Positions 10,825-20,401 of a DNA stretch of 64,000 nucleotides are shown in pieces. A program made the translations under genes and the position numbers. Source of the stretch: Iris pallida (Eukaryota; Streptophyta; Magnoliopsida; Asparagales; Iridaceae). Positions within the stretch are counted from its first letter, which is position 1. Every line of letters starts with the position of its first letter. Location: the NCBI GenBank assembly GCA_029216955.1, contig JANAVB010004095.1, positions 36,303-100,302 of the forward strand, in the 5' to 3' direction. The notes below the pieces were generated by a model that was not told the origin of the DNA, searched no databases, and saw only the letters and a program-made list of their open reading frames with translations.

Positions 10825-13800
10825 AGCCAGTCGAGGAAAACCAAGGCAGCTGTCACGACCTCTGGAGTGTTCGAAGGCACTCGGTCGAGGAAGAAGTCCT
10901 TGGAGGAAGCTGGGGGTAGCCAGACCCTTGTTGAGCCTCCTTCCGAAGACGAAGATGTCCAAAGCACAGCTGCGGCGGATCTTCATCAAAGCGAAGATGG
11001 CCTCCCTGAAGCCCCTCAAAATGACGATGTCCTCCAAGACACCGCCGGGGGTAGTGCTGAAAATGAAGAGGCCCTTCAAGATAGAGCTGAGGGCAGTCAG
11101 GCCCTTGCAGATGCGCCTGTCGAAGACGAACTCCAGAATGTGGCTGGGGGTGGCCAAACACCAGGAGAAGTAACTCCCCCACATGAGAGTGAGGCTGAGA
11201 GCGAAGCCTCAACTAATCCATCCACTTCCGGCCGTGTCATGACAGTATACATGACCGGGGGTGATCTTGAGGCTGATGCGCCGCCACAGGACATTGTCCA
11301 GCGCATAGACTCGTTAGAGGGAGGACTCAAAACCCTCTCTGCCTCAATGCAAGTACTGACTCAACCAGTGTTTGAGATGCGGTCGGCCTTGATCAGGACA
11401 CCTTCAAATGGTCCCGACCCAGGAGCTAATGGAGAGTCGAGTGTGCCCCTCCAGCGGACACCCTCAGACACAGAAGCACCCCGGACATCGGAGCCCTCAA
11501 ACGCTCCACTCCAGGTGGTACCTCCTTCCCTGGCTCCTAGCTCCACGGAGGACGTGGTCGAAATGATCAAAGATCTGCGGGAGCGCTTCGAGTCCAAGAA
11601 CAGGCAGGAGGAACGCCAGAAGATGGGCATTCCCCAGCCTTATCCCCTTGAGTGGAACAAGGTGGTTTATCCCCCAAAGTATAAACCACAGACACTCACG
11701 CCGTATGACGGGAAGGACTCCCCACGACGGTACTTGACGTACTTCCAGTCGCAGACAGGGCATCTTCCGAAGGAGGACGCGCTCCTCACCAGCATCTTTG
11801 TTGGGGCCCTGAAAGGGGTGGCGTATGACTGGTACTGCAGCCTCCCCGATAATTCCATATCGTCCTTCGACGACCTGACACGCCTCTTCCTCGACCGCTT
11901 CTACGACGGTGGGAAGGACATGACGATGGCGTCTCTCATTGAGATACGCCAGAAGGACAAGGAAACGGTTCGGGCATTCATCGAACGCTTCCGTCAGGCC
12001 TGCTTCAGGTTACCTCCAGGCATGCCAGAACATGCGCTTCTCTCCGCTTGCAGTATGAACATGCTGCCTACAGTAAAGCTCTGGCTTAACTCTACTCCCC
12101 CTCCCGATTGGAGCTCCCTAATTATTGAAGCTGAAGCTGCAGAGAAGAAGGCGGCCAATGCACGTCTTCTGGGTGTTAGCTTCCCCGCCTTTGACGATAA
12201 GGGGAAAAAGTCCGCAACCAACAATTCCGGACGAGAAACAAAGGGGAAACAGGCATTGACAGTTAATGCCTCGAAGGGCGCATCTGCGCCTACTCAAAAG
12301 CCTCCATTGGCACCGAGACCCAAGGAGGTTTATTCATTCAATGATGACGACACCCTGCAACTCTTTGAGATACTGAAGCAGGGTGACAAGATCAAGCTTC
12401 CGGACCCGAAGCGGCCCGATGAAGTCGGGAAGGTGGACAACCCAAGGTACTGTCACTACCATCGGTTTGTCGGACACCCGACTAAGGACTGCTACGTCCT
12501 CAAAAATTACATCCAGCGCATGATCAATGCGGATGTAATTTCCGTCGATTACGAAGAGAAGACGGTGTCAGCTAATGTGGTGTCACTTCAGTTCGGCACC
12601 TTGCCGCCGACTACCACACAAGATGGCGTCGTCCCCATCCCTAAGGCGACAATGGAGGTGGTGAATTTGCCACCCACCCGTGACAATGTGAGTGGACTTG
12701 TCCCACTCACCATATCTCGAGGAGAGGTCCTCTGGGTTCACCCCGACCTCGTCTCCGAGGTAACTCAACCGGAGGTACGCCCTACCTCCAAAGCAAAAGG
12801 CAGGAAGATCAAGTCTTGCCGCACGGTCTCTTCTTCAGCGGAAGAGGCGCTTCCTGTGCAGACGCGTGCACAACAGAACTCCCAGCCCGGTGAAGCTGCC
12901 GCCGAAGTGGTGCCTCCTGGCACCATCCCTGAGGAGGGTCCATCCAAGCCCTCAGCAGCCAATAAACAAAAGCAAGTGGAGGCCCGTTTCGACAGACCTC
13001 TGCAGAAAGAAAATGCTTCGGGGCTAGCCAAGCCCCACAATTTTGACATCCTGGCACAACTGGCCAGTACTCCTGCACGCTTGTCTCTGTTCGAGCTCCT
13101 GCGTCTCTCCAAGGACTCCCGAGAAGCTCTTTGCGAAGCTCTGAAGGATGCCGAATCCTTTCTCAGTCAGGTCAAGCAGCCTGAAGACCTCCCAACTACT
13201 TGTGCACACTGTCATTGTGCGGATGAAGTTATCCCAAACATAACCTTCACCCAACAAGACATGCTGCTCAAGTATCACCGACATAACCGACCGTTGTATT
13301 ACACAGGATACATCGGTTCGGTAAAGGTGAGCAGGATTCAGATCGATCCGGGGTCTTCTCTAAGCATCATTCCAAAGGCGCTGCTATCAAAGTTGGGGAT
13401 CCCAATGTACCGGCTAGCGCCCTCCAATACGACCATCAGCGGCTTCAACGCCAGCAAGAGCGAGCCACTGGGCAAGATCCGGCTGAAGTGTCACATCGGC
13501 AGCCTCAAAACTGAGGTGACTTGTTATGTGGTGGATGCCGAGGTCAACTACAACATCTTACTCGGACGACCATGGTTACATGAGTACATGGTGGTGCCCT
13601 CCACGCTCCACCAATGCATGAAATATGTATCCACCAACGGCGTCATCCGGACGGAGTTTGCGGATATCGATCCCTTCAAAGGGATTGAGGCCTACTTCAC
13701 CGATTCCGACTTGTACAAGCCACTTGACGAGGAGGAAGCCAACGACGCCGATGATGAAGCAGAGGCGGCAACAGAGCCGGACTTGGAACCAGAAGCGACT

Positions 13801-16800
13801 CCTGACGCCCCCTTGAAAATCCGTTTGAAAGGGAGACCACCCCAGAAGGCGCCTCCAATGAGCATCAAGCTATCAGGAAAAGCGCCAGCTCGCGAAGCCC
13901 CCCTGAAGATACGCCTCAAGGGGAAGCCACCACAAGCAGCGGCTCCCCTAGTGGTAAAATTACAAGGGAAGGCGCCACTCATCGAAGGCGCAACCGAGGC
14001 ACCCCTCAAGGTGCGTCTTAAAGGCAAGCCGCCGCAGTCATCCAAGATGCCGGAGAGGGCTCACATAACCCTCTCAGACCCCAAAGTCAGAGCGGTGGAG
14101 GACTCTCCTGATTCGGCCCCAGTGCTTACAGATGAGGAGCTTGGCGAATATATCTCTGCCGATGTAGACGCACCCTCCTTCGACAATGTAATCCCACGGG
14201 ATAAAATCTCGTACTTTATCAATAATAGAGTGTCTTTCAATTATTCTTGTCTTCCACACTGGAATGCCATGTATACGTTAGACAACGCTCTACGGTCGTT
14301 GCAAACACAAGTAACGACCGTCTACCATAATCAAATAGTCCCATCTCAAGGAGTCTTCATAGTCCCTCCACGAAATCGAGACGAAGGCACCATCATCTCG
14401 GGCAAAATCGAGCGTCGTCGGAACCTCCCGTCGATCGAGCCCGAACCTGATACCGGCAGAGTACAAGTCTATCGATACACGGATGCGGCTAAGCACATCA
14501 TCCAAAAGATGGGCTACGACCTGAAAAGCAACAAAGGCCTAAACTACGGCAAGGGTCGGCATCTCCCTGTCCGGCTTTCGATGCCCAATGGAAAGCCACA
14601 GGATTACTATAATCGGACTCGACGGGGGTTAGGCTATGTCACGCCGCCATCAACTCCAGAGAGTTCAGACGCAGAAGACATAGAACATTCCCACTCATCA
14701 GAAGCATCGACGTGGGATTCCGATACCAGTATCGGATCAGTCTTCAGGAAAGTGCTGTCAGCTAACATGACATCGGCGCAGCCTCAGAAAGATGAAGGCG
14801 AAGACCAACCGCCGGAACCCTTCGAAGAGGAACCCTGGGCTCAACGCCTAGGAGAGCAATGGGAGTCTCGTTTTGAGTTACGAGAACCTCCCACCGAAGA
14901 CGAAGTCGAGCAAATCGACCTCGGGGATGGGTCTTCTTCTAAACCCATCTTTATCAGCAAAAGCTTGGAAGGAGAAGACCGAGAATCTTTAGTCCAACTC
15001 GCTAAGGAGTATATCGACGTCTTCGCCTGGAGCTACGAAGACATGCCGGGTTTCGATCCACAGATCGCGATGTATAGGTTGAACATCTTACCAGATGCCA
15101 AACCTATCAAACAACAACAGCGACGCTTCCGCCCGGACATCATGAACGCCATCGATCAGGAGGTAGACAAACTCTTGACCAGTGGCTTCATCCGTGAGGA
15201 ACAACACCCAGACTGGGTAGCCAACGTCGTCCCTGTCACCAAGAAGAACGGGAAGATACGAGTCTGTATCGACTTCAGGGATCTCAACTCTGCTTGCCCG
15301 AATGATGAATTCCCGCTCCCAATCACCGATGTAATGATCGACAACACATGTGGCTTTGAACGCATGTCCTTCATGGACGGGTATTCAGGCTACAATCAAA
15401 TCAAGATGTTCCCCGATGACGTAAAACACACGTCATTCAGGACTCCAAAGGGTATTTTCTGCTACACCGTAATGCCCTTCGGCTTGAAGAACGCCGGTGC
15501 AACGTATCAGCGAGCTATGAGCACCATCTTCCGTCAACATCTTCGCAAGACAGTTGAGTGCTATGTTGACGACATCGCAGTCAAGAGCCGCCTCAAAAGA
15601 GATCACCTACAGGACCTAAAGACGGTCTTCGATCTCATGCGGGCACATCAACTCAAAATGAACCCCGCTAAATCCTTCCTGGGGGTTTCTAGCGGCAAAT
15701 TCTTGGGCTTTGTCATCACGGCAAAAGGCATTTATGTCGATCCCGAGAAGACTAAAGCCATCCTTAACATGGACCCTCCGAAGAACCTTCGAGAACTTCG
15801 GGGCTTACAGGGAAGTTTGGCATACATCCGGAGGTTCATAGCAAACCTCTCCGGTAAATGTCAACCCTTTACTCAGCTCATGAAGAAGGGAGTCTCTTAT
15901 GTCTGGTCAGAGGAGTGCCAAAAGGCTTTCGACGACATCAAGGCTTACTTAACAAGCCCGCCAGTCCTAGTGGCACCTGTCGCCGGCAAACCATTCCTCC
16001 TCTACGTCCGTGCCATGGATCATTCCCTCGGCGCTTTGCTGGCTCAAAACAGCGATGCAGGCTACGAGCAAGCAATCTACTACCTCAGTCGAACACTCAT
16101 CGGGGCCGAACACCGGTACAACCCCGTTGAAAAGGAGTGCTTGGCTTTGGTGTTTGCCATTCAGAAGACTCGTCATTACGTCTCGGGCCAGACAATTCAC
16201 GTCATCTCCCGAGTCAATCCGCTCAGAGTTCTCATGACAAAGCCAGGGTCATTAAACTCCCGGCTGGCTACATGGGCGATCCTACTAACACCATACAACA
16301 TGGTGTTTGTCCCGCAGAAGGCAGTCAAGGGTCAGGCTCTGGCTGACTTTTTAGCTGCACACCCCATCCCAGAATCTTCAAAACTCTATGAAGACATAGA
16401 ATCAAACGTCACTGAAGGAAGCCCCGTTTGGCGGATGTTCTTCGATGGCGCTTCAAGAACGGGCCCCAATGGCCAAATCATCGCAGGAGTGGGGGTAGTC
16501 TTAGTCTCCCCCGACCAGCTGGTCATCCAGCGCGCATACTCCCTTTCGAAGCCGTGCTCCAACAATGTTGCTGAGTACAATGCACTCGTCATGGGACTCC
16601 AGCTAGCACAACAGCTGGGGGTGGATCATCTGGAAGCCTACGGCGACTCGAAACTCGTCGTAAACCAGATTCGGGGGCAATACGAGGTTCGCCATGAAGA
16701 TTTGATCCCTTACCATGAAGTTGCATTGAACATCATTTCAACCTTCACTGGGTTCTTCATCGAATATGTACCCCGCCTACAAAACTTGGAGGCTGACGCT

Positions 16801-17040
16801 CTAGCTGGCCTCGCAGCCTCATTAGCCGCGCCCCTTGGGACTCAACACTATGTCACGGTAACTGGCCGAGACTTGATTTGTCCCAGAAACAACCTATGTT
16901 TGCAAATGGCTCACGCCATGCCGACAAACACTGGGGTTAATGTCCGAGATTGGAGGTTCCCGTTCATCGACTTCGCTGTGTACGGAATCCTTCCAGAGGA
17001 CCCGAAGGAAGCCGTCTCAGTCAGGAGACGCTCTCTTTGA
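10825..17040 (+). CDS. gag-pol: Tat Ty3 gag-protease-RT-RNase H polyprotein
   Basis: This polyprotein forms the particle, processes itself and copies element RNA into DNA. The frame is open from 10825 but has no ATG until 11239; 10867 is GTG. Order by position: acidic repeat-rich N-terminus (10900-11200); retrotransposon gag domain (about 11700-12100); a knuckle-like CHYH...GHPTKDC (12450-12495); aspartic protease with IDPGSS (about 13340) and ILLGRPWL; a repetitive spacer (13810-14045); a G-patch-like glycine stretch (14500-14560); RT with YVDD at 15562-15573; RNase H (about 15960-16240); and a second, archaeal-type RNase H (FFDGAS, NVAEYNAL, GDSKLVVNQ; 16420-16830). A TGA at 17038-17040, probably from a CGA codon, separates it from integrase in the same frame. 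Otherwise intact. Confidence 0.9.
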   Translation, partial: SQSRKTKAAVTTSGVFEGTRSRKKSLEEAGGSQTLVEPPSEDEDVQSTAAADLHQSEDGLPEAPQNDDVLQDTAGGSAENEEALQDRAEGSQALADAPVEDELQNVAGGGQTPGEVTPPHESEAESEASTNPSTSGRVMTVYMTGGDLEADAPPQDIVQRIDSLEGGLKTLSASMQVLTQPVFEMRSALIRTPSNGPDPGANGESSVPLQRTPSDTEAPRTSEPSNAPLQVVPPSLAPSSTEDVVEMIKDLRERFESKNRQEERQKMGIPQPYPLEWNKVVYPPKYKPQTLTPYDGKDSPRRYLTYFQSQTGHLPKEDALLTSIFVGALKGVAYDWYCSLPDNSISSFDDLTRLFLDRFYDGGKDMTMASLIEIRQKDKETVRAFIERFRQACFRLPPGMPEHALLSACSMNMLPTVKLWLNSTPPPDWSSLIIEAEAAEKKAANARLLGVSFPAFDDKGKKSATNNSGRETKGKQALTVNASKGASAPTQKPPLAPRPKEVYSFNDDDTLQLFEILKQGDKIKLPDPKRPDEVGKVDNPRYCHYHRFVGHPTKDCYVLKNYIQRMINADVISVDYEEKTVSANVVSLQFGTLPPTTTQDGVVPIPKATMEVVNLPPTRDNVSGLVPLTISRGEVLWVHPDLVSEVTQPEVRPTSKAKGRKIKSCRTVSSSAEEALPVQTRAQQNSQPGEAAAEVVPPGTIPEEGPSKPSAANKQKQVEARFDRPLQKENASGLAKPHNFDILAQLASTPARLSLFELLRLSKDSREALCEALKDAESFLSQVKQPEDLPTTCAHCHCADEVIPNITFTQQDMLLKYHRHNRPLYYTGYIGSVKVSRIQIDPGSSLSIIPKALLSKLGIPMYRLAPSNTTISGFNASKSEPLGKIRLKCHIGSLKTEVTCYVVDAEVNYNILLGRPWLHEYMVVPSTLHQCMKYVSTNGVIRTEFADIDPFKGIEAYFTDSDLYKPLDEEEANDADDEAEAATEPDLEPEATPDAPLKIRLKGRPPQKAPPMSIKLSGKAPAREAPLKIRLKGKPPQAAAPLVVKLQGKAPLIEGATEAPLKVRLKGKPPQSSKMPERAHITLSDPKVRAVEDSPDSAPVLTDEELGEYISADVDAPSFDNVIPRDKISYFINNRVSFNYSCLPHWNAMYTLDNALRSLQTQVTTVYHNQIVPSQGVFIVPPRNRDEGTIISGKIERRRNLPSIEPEPDTGRVQVYRYTDAAKHIIQKMGYDLKSNKGLNYGKGRHLPVRLSMPNGKPQDYYNRTRRGLGYVTPPSTPESSDAEDIEHSHSSEASTWDSDTSIGSVFRKVLSANMTSAQPQKDEGEDQPPEPFEEEPWAQRLGEQWESRFELREPPTEDEVEQIDLGDGSSSKPIFISKSLEGEDRESLVQLAKEYIDVFAWSYEDMPGFDPQIAMYRLNILPDAKPIKQQQRRFRPDIMNAIDQEVDKLLTSGFIREEQHPDWVANVVPVTKKNGKIRVCIDFRDLNSACPNDEFPLPITDVMIDNTCGFERMSFMDGYSGYNQIKMFPDDVKHTSFRTPKGIFCYTVMPFGLKNAGATYQRAMSTIFRQHLRKTVECYVDDIAVKSRLKRDHLQDLKTVFDLMRAHQLKMNPAKSFLGVSSGKFLGFVITAKGIYVDPEKTKAILNMDPPKNLRELRGLQGSLAYIRRFIANLSGKCQPFTQLMKKGVSYVWSEECQKAFDDIKAYLTSPPVLVAPVAGKPFLLYVRAMDHSLGALLAQNSDAGYEQAIYYLSRTLIGAEHRYNPVEKECLALVFAIQKTRHYVSGQTIHVISRVNPLRVLMTKPGSLNSRLATWAILLTPYNMVFVPQKAVKGQALADFLAAHPIPESSKLYEDIESNVTEGSPVWRMFFDGASRTGPNGQIIAGVGVVLVSPDQLVIQRAYSLSKPCSNNVAEYNALVMGLQLAQQLGVDHLEAYGDSKLVVNQIRGQYEVRHEDLIPYHEVALNIISTFTGFFIEYVPRLQNLEADALAGLAASLAAPLGTQHYVTVTGRDLICPRNNLCLQMAHAMPTNTGVNVRDWRFPFIDFAVYGILPEDPKEAVSVRRRSL
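13810..14045 (+). repeat. Coding repeat in the protease-RT spacer of element F
   Basis: The translated spacer alternates two short modules: APLKIRLKGKPPQ-type (three copies) and a shorter SIKLSGKAP/VVKLQGKAP type (two copies). All are basic and Pro-rich, and they lie between protease and the G-patch-like region. The pattern looks like expansion of one short unit. Role unknown; it may be a flexible, nucleic-acid-binding linker. Confidence 0.75.
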
Positions 17041-18207
17041 TTCTACTACGATACAGCCACTAAAATGCTGTACCGACGCTCCTTCGATGGGCTTCTCCTT
17101 CGATGCCTGTCTAACGAAGAAGTGGCCGAAGCTCTTCGAGAAGCTCATGACGGAACTTACGGAGCTCACCAACCAGGGCCTAAGTTGCAAGATCGACTGC
17201 GACGTATGGACTACTACTGGCCAACCATGGTTGCCGACGCAGTGGAATACGCTAAGAAGTGCCATGCATGCCAACTTCATGCAGACTTCATACATACACC
17301 ATCTGAACCTCTACATCCTACAGTCGCCTCCTGGCCATTCGAAGCCTGGGGCATGGACATTGTAGGGCCAATCACCCCTCCTTCATCGAGAGGACACCGT
17401 TTCATCCTGGCCATCACCGATTACTTCTCCAAATGGGCGGAAGCAGTCCCACTAGCAGAAGTAAAAAGCTCCAGGGTGGTCAGCTTTATCAAACACCATG
17501 TCATTTACCGTTTCGGGGTACCCCGGCGAATCATCCATGACAATGGTCCTCAGTTTATCAGCCACATTTTCAGCAGGTTCTGTGACAAGAATCGCATTCA
17601 AAACGTGGTCTCAACCGCCTACAATCCGGCAGCAAACGGATTGGCCGAGGCATTCAACAAAACTATCGTCAGGCTACTCAAAAAAGTCGTGTCATCCAAC
17701 AAACGCGACTGGGACGAAAAGCTTGGCGAATGCCTTTGGGCCTACCGCACAACGGTACGGACCCCAACAGGCAACACTCCATTCTCCCTGGTCTACGGGA
17801 GCGAAGCAGTACTGCCTCTCGAGATACAGATACCTTCGCTCCGCGTGGCCATCACAAACGATCTCACAGAAGAAGACAATCAACGTCGTCGTCTGCGGAA
17901 ATTGGAGGCACTCGACGAAAAGCGTCTCCTAGCTCCACAACGTATCGAACTTTACCAAGCCCGTATATCACAGGCTTTCAACAAGAAGGTCAAGCAAAGA
18001 ACTTTCCAAGTTGGCGACCTGGTTTTAGCAGTCAGAAGGCCAATGGTGTTAACTCACAAGACACCAGGGAAGTTCGAGCCCAAATGGGAAGGACCCTTCA
18101 TCATCGAGACGGTATACTCAAACGGTGCTTACCGGCTCGCCAAACCCAATGGGGACTTGTTCATGATGCCCATCAACGGCAAGTTCCTAAAGAAGTACTA
18201 CTCTTGA
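17041..18207 (+). CDS. int: Tat Ty3 integrase (continues gag-pol frame after TGA)
   Basis: Inserts element DNA into the chromosome. It continues the same frame directly after the TGA at 17038-17040; the first ATG is at 17065. An HHCC zinc-binding region (HDGTYGAH then CHACQ) precedes the catalytic core, with Asp in WGMDIVG, Asp in IIHDNGPQF and Glu in GLAEAFN. The C-terminal part carries the basic FQVGDLVL and WEGPF motifs and ends at a TGA with no chromodomain, as expected for the Tat lineage. A single substitution separates this from a full-length gag-pol frame, so readthrough or recent inactivation are both possible. Confidence 0.9.
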   Translation, partial: FYYDTATKMLYRRSFDGLLLRCLSNEEVAEALREAHDGTYGAHQPGPKLQDRLRRMDYYWPTMVADAVEYAKKCHACQLHADFIHTPSEPLHPTVASWPFEAWGMDIVGPITPPSSRGHRFILAITDYFSKWAEAVPLAEVKSSRVVSFIKHHVIYRFGVPRRIIHDNGPQFISHIFSRFCDKNRIQNVVSTAYNPAANGLAEAFNKTIVRLLKKVVSSNKRDWDEKLGECLWAYRTTVRTPTGNTPFSLVYGSEAVLPLEIQIPSLRVAITNDLTEEDNQRRRLRKLEALDEKRLLAPQRIELYQARISQAFNKKVKQRTFQVGDLVLAVRRPMVLTHKTPGKFEPKWEGPFIIETVYSNGAYRLAKPNGDLFMMPINGKFLKKYYS

Positions 18208-18808
18208 CATCCTCCAAGACATGTATTTCCCCAAATAACCTCTTTTCACAAAATCAATCGCTTCCGGAACCCAGCTGTTCCGTGGCATCCTTCCGTAGAA
18301 AGATAACCACGTCCACATTACCTCTGAGTTGTCTCTCTACATCCTACAAAGCGGAACCTTACACTTCGTGAGCTTAAGCTATCCTTCATGTTTACCACGT
18401 CCACAATACCTCTGAGTAAACATCCCGTACAAACAACTCCTACGTTGTCGTACATTGATCGCAGAACTTCCACGTCCACATTACCTCTGAGTTGTTCAGC
18501 GTATCCCACAGGATCATTCCTACCACGTCCATAAACACCTCTGAGTAGGAAGATTCTATCATTTGAACCTAATGATTGCCATATCCACATTACCTCTGAG
18601 CAAACATGTTGGTTCCTTTATACTTATTATCTGTACCTAAAAACCAAGGTGCGCAAAAGATAATAGGTCCACATAAATCATCAAGTTCATGAAATTAAAA
18701 AATGAACACATCAAAGAGATAGTGTATTTCTTTATTTTTAAAAAGGGAGTACAGAAATACGCTATTTTCCCAGCAAGAGTTGCAAAAACACATAAAAAAG
18801 AAGAGAAG
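18208..18808 (+). repeat. Spacer with five copies of a 24-bp motif
   Basis: Non-coding spacer between the integrase stop and the 3' end of the antisense gene. Copies of ACCACGTCCACATTACCTCTGAGT lie at about 18305, 18394, 18469, 18522 and 18579, with unrelated sequence between them. The remainder is AT-rich. It lies between two convergent genes, so it may hold 3' ends for both. Confidence 0.75.
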
Positions 18809-20401
18809 CTACAATCCCCGATCCTCACCAGGGTGGGATGAGAGTTCTCTGACTCGACGTCTCAGGTCGGCAGTACGAGTTTCCACAGTCGCCTGGACTC
18901 GCAGCTCGGCTTCTTGACGCATTAACCCGACAGCCTCAGCAGAAGTTTTACTCTCATACTTCTCATCAAGCTGTCGTCGCTGTTGAGCCAAAGCAAGGGT
19001 CCGCTGAGTAAGAGTCGTTTCCTCCCGTTTGAATGCCACGTGTTCAGCCAGGACGCGCTCAGCCTCTAGTTGAAGTTGGGCCCGCTGGTCTTCAAGACGG
19101 CGCATCTGAGCATCAACTTCTGCGATGTTAGCATCCACCGCAGCTCGCTTCTCCGTCGTCTTCTTCATAGATTGAGACAGCTGCTCCGCCGCAGCCTCAG
19201 TCCCAGCCACTTCACGCTCCCAACTGCTCACCTCGGCTCGATGGGAAGCCTCGATCTCAGCCATCGACTTTCCTATCTCTGCATCTACCAAGACCGAGAG
19301 GTCATTTCGTTGGATGCGCTGTAGTTTCGCGAGCCGCTCGTCCAGCTCCATCACCGAAACCTCCAGAATTTCGGCCATATGGTCATGGCCCTGGTGAATG
19401 CGGATCAGCTCGATACAAGGCATTGCCAAAGCTTTTGCCGCCGCAAAGCTCCCCTTGGCATCTACCACTGCAGATACACCTTTCTCCAGCATTTTGTACA
19501 CTCCCTCGACGAGGAATTTCACATACCCGTCGGCTTCCGCCAGCACCTGCGGCGTCATAGCAGGAGTTGAGGGAGCTACTACAGTTTGCGGACCGGAGGA
19601 AGATCCGCCGACCTCGATCTGAGAGGTATGAATCTCGGCAGCAATAGGCTCTTCATCAACAGGGCCCAGACTGCTGGCCCGAGGAGTCAAAGGAACAGAA
19701 GGAGCAGGCATATGCGTCGTGATAGTACCCCAAGTGGAAGGAGCAACAGAGGGTTCTACACCCTTACCCTTCTCAAGACTGGAGAAATCACCGACGTCAA
19801 CGGCCACCTCTTCTACCCCCGATATTCTATCAGCATCAGCCACCTCCCCCGGCAAAACGGGAAGGTCAACATTTATCTCTTGGCCAGCCCCAGGAGACAA
19901 GACCGGCAGAAGAGTCTCATTCTTCTCAAGTCCCTCTACAGGGACAGAATCTGTCGCTACCGCCTGATCGGTAGCCATCTCTATGTCCAAGGTTGAAGCC
20001 AAGGAAGGATTCGGCAATGATTCAGCCGACCTCCCTTCATCATGACCAGGAGGGGAATCAACCCTCTCCTCTATCCCCACTGCTTCTGCTGCCCCCGCAA
20101 CGGACCCTTGCAACGCTGGAAGGACGTCACCAGAAGGCGACGAACTCCAATCCACTTCATCATCAGGATGCCTCGAGTCGGTAGGACCCTCAGCGTCCAA
20201 GGCCTCCACGGCAGATGGTACTATCCCAGAAGTTGTCGCGACTTCAAAGTCAGGAGATACTAAAACCTCCGCGGGAACATCTTCGGGACCCTCCTCCACA
20301 GGAGACAACATCGTTGGTGGAATGCGCTCCTCAGAAGAGCCTGCCACCTCCTTCGGCTTACTGGTGCCCGATTTCGAAGCACGAGACTTCTTCTTCAATC
20401 C
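18809..20401 (-). CDS. Antisense Tat gene, exon 3: acidic and coiled-coil C-terminal part
   Basis: About 530 codons on the minus strand. The frame has no ATG at its start (20398 is TTG), but the sequence just upstream is a splice acceptor (CTTCTTCTTGTAG then GGA TTG AAG). Joined to the GT of GAG|GTAAGG at 20468/20467 it gives a 66-base, phase-0 GT-AG intron, so this is most simply the last exon of the gene that begins at 23263. The first 250 residues are acidic and low-complexity. Residues from about 330 to 510 form long Glu/Gln/Arg-rich heptads, a likely coiled coil. It ends in TGA inside the spacer after integrase. Function unknown; a coiled coil suggests self-association. Confidence 0.7.
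   Translation of the reverse strand, partial: GLKKKSRASKSGTSKPKEVAGSSEERIPPTMLSPVEEGPEDVPAEVLVSPDFEVATTSGIVPSAVEALDAEGPTDSRHPDDEVDWSSSPSGDVLPALQGSVAGAAEAVGIEERVDSPPGHDEGRSAESLPNPSLASTLDIEMATDQAVATDSVPVEGLEKNETLLPVLSPGAGQEINVDLPVLPGEVADADRISGVEEVAVDVGDFSSLEKGKGVEPSVAPSTWGTITTHMPAPSVPLTPRASSLGPVDEEPIAAEIHTSQIEVGGSSSGPQTVVAPSTPAMTPQVLAEADGYVKFLVEGVYKMLEKGVSAVVDAKGSFAAAKALAMPCIELIRIHQGHDHMAEILEVSVMELDERLAKLQRIQRNDLSVLVDAEIGKSMAEIEASHRAEVSSWEREVAGTEAAAEQLSQSMKKTTEKRAAVDANIAEVDAQMRRLEDQRAQLQLEAERVLAEHVAFKREETTLTQRTLALAQQRRQLDEKYESKTSAEAVGLMRQEAELRVQATVETRTADLRRRVRELSSHPGEDRGL

Noticed and set aside
18305..18601. Spaced repeats resembling a CRISPR array
   Set aside because: The context is a plant retrotransposon; repeats are imperfect, spacers unequal, and no cas genes exist.
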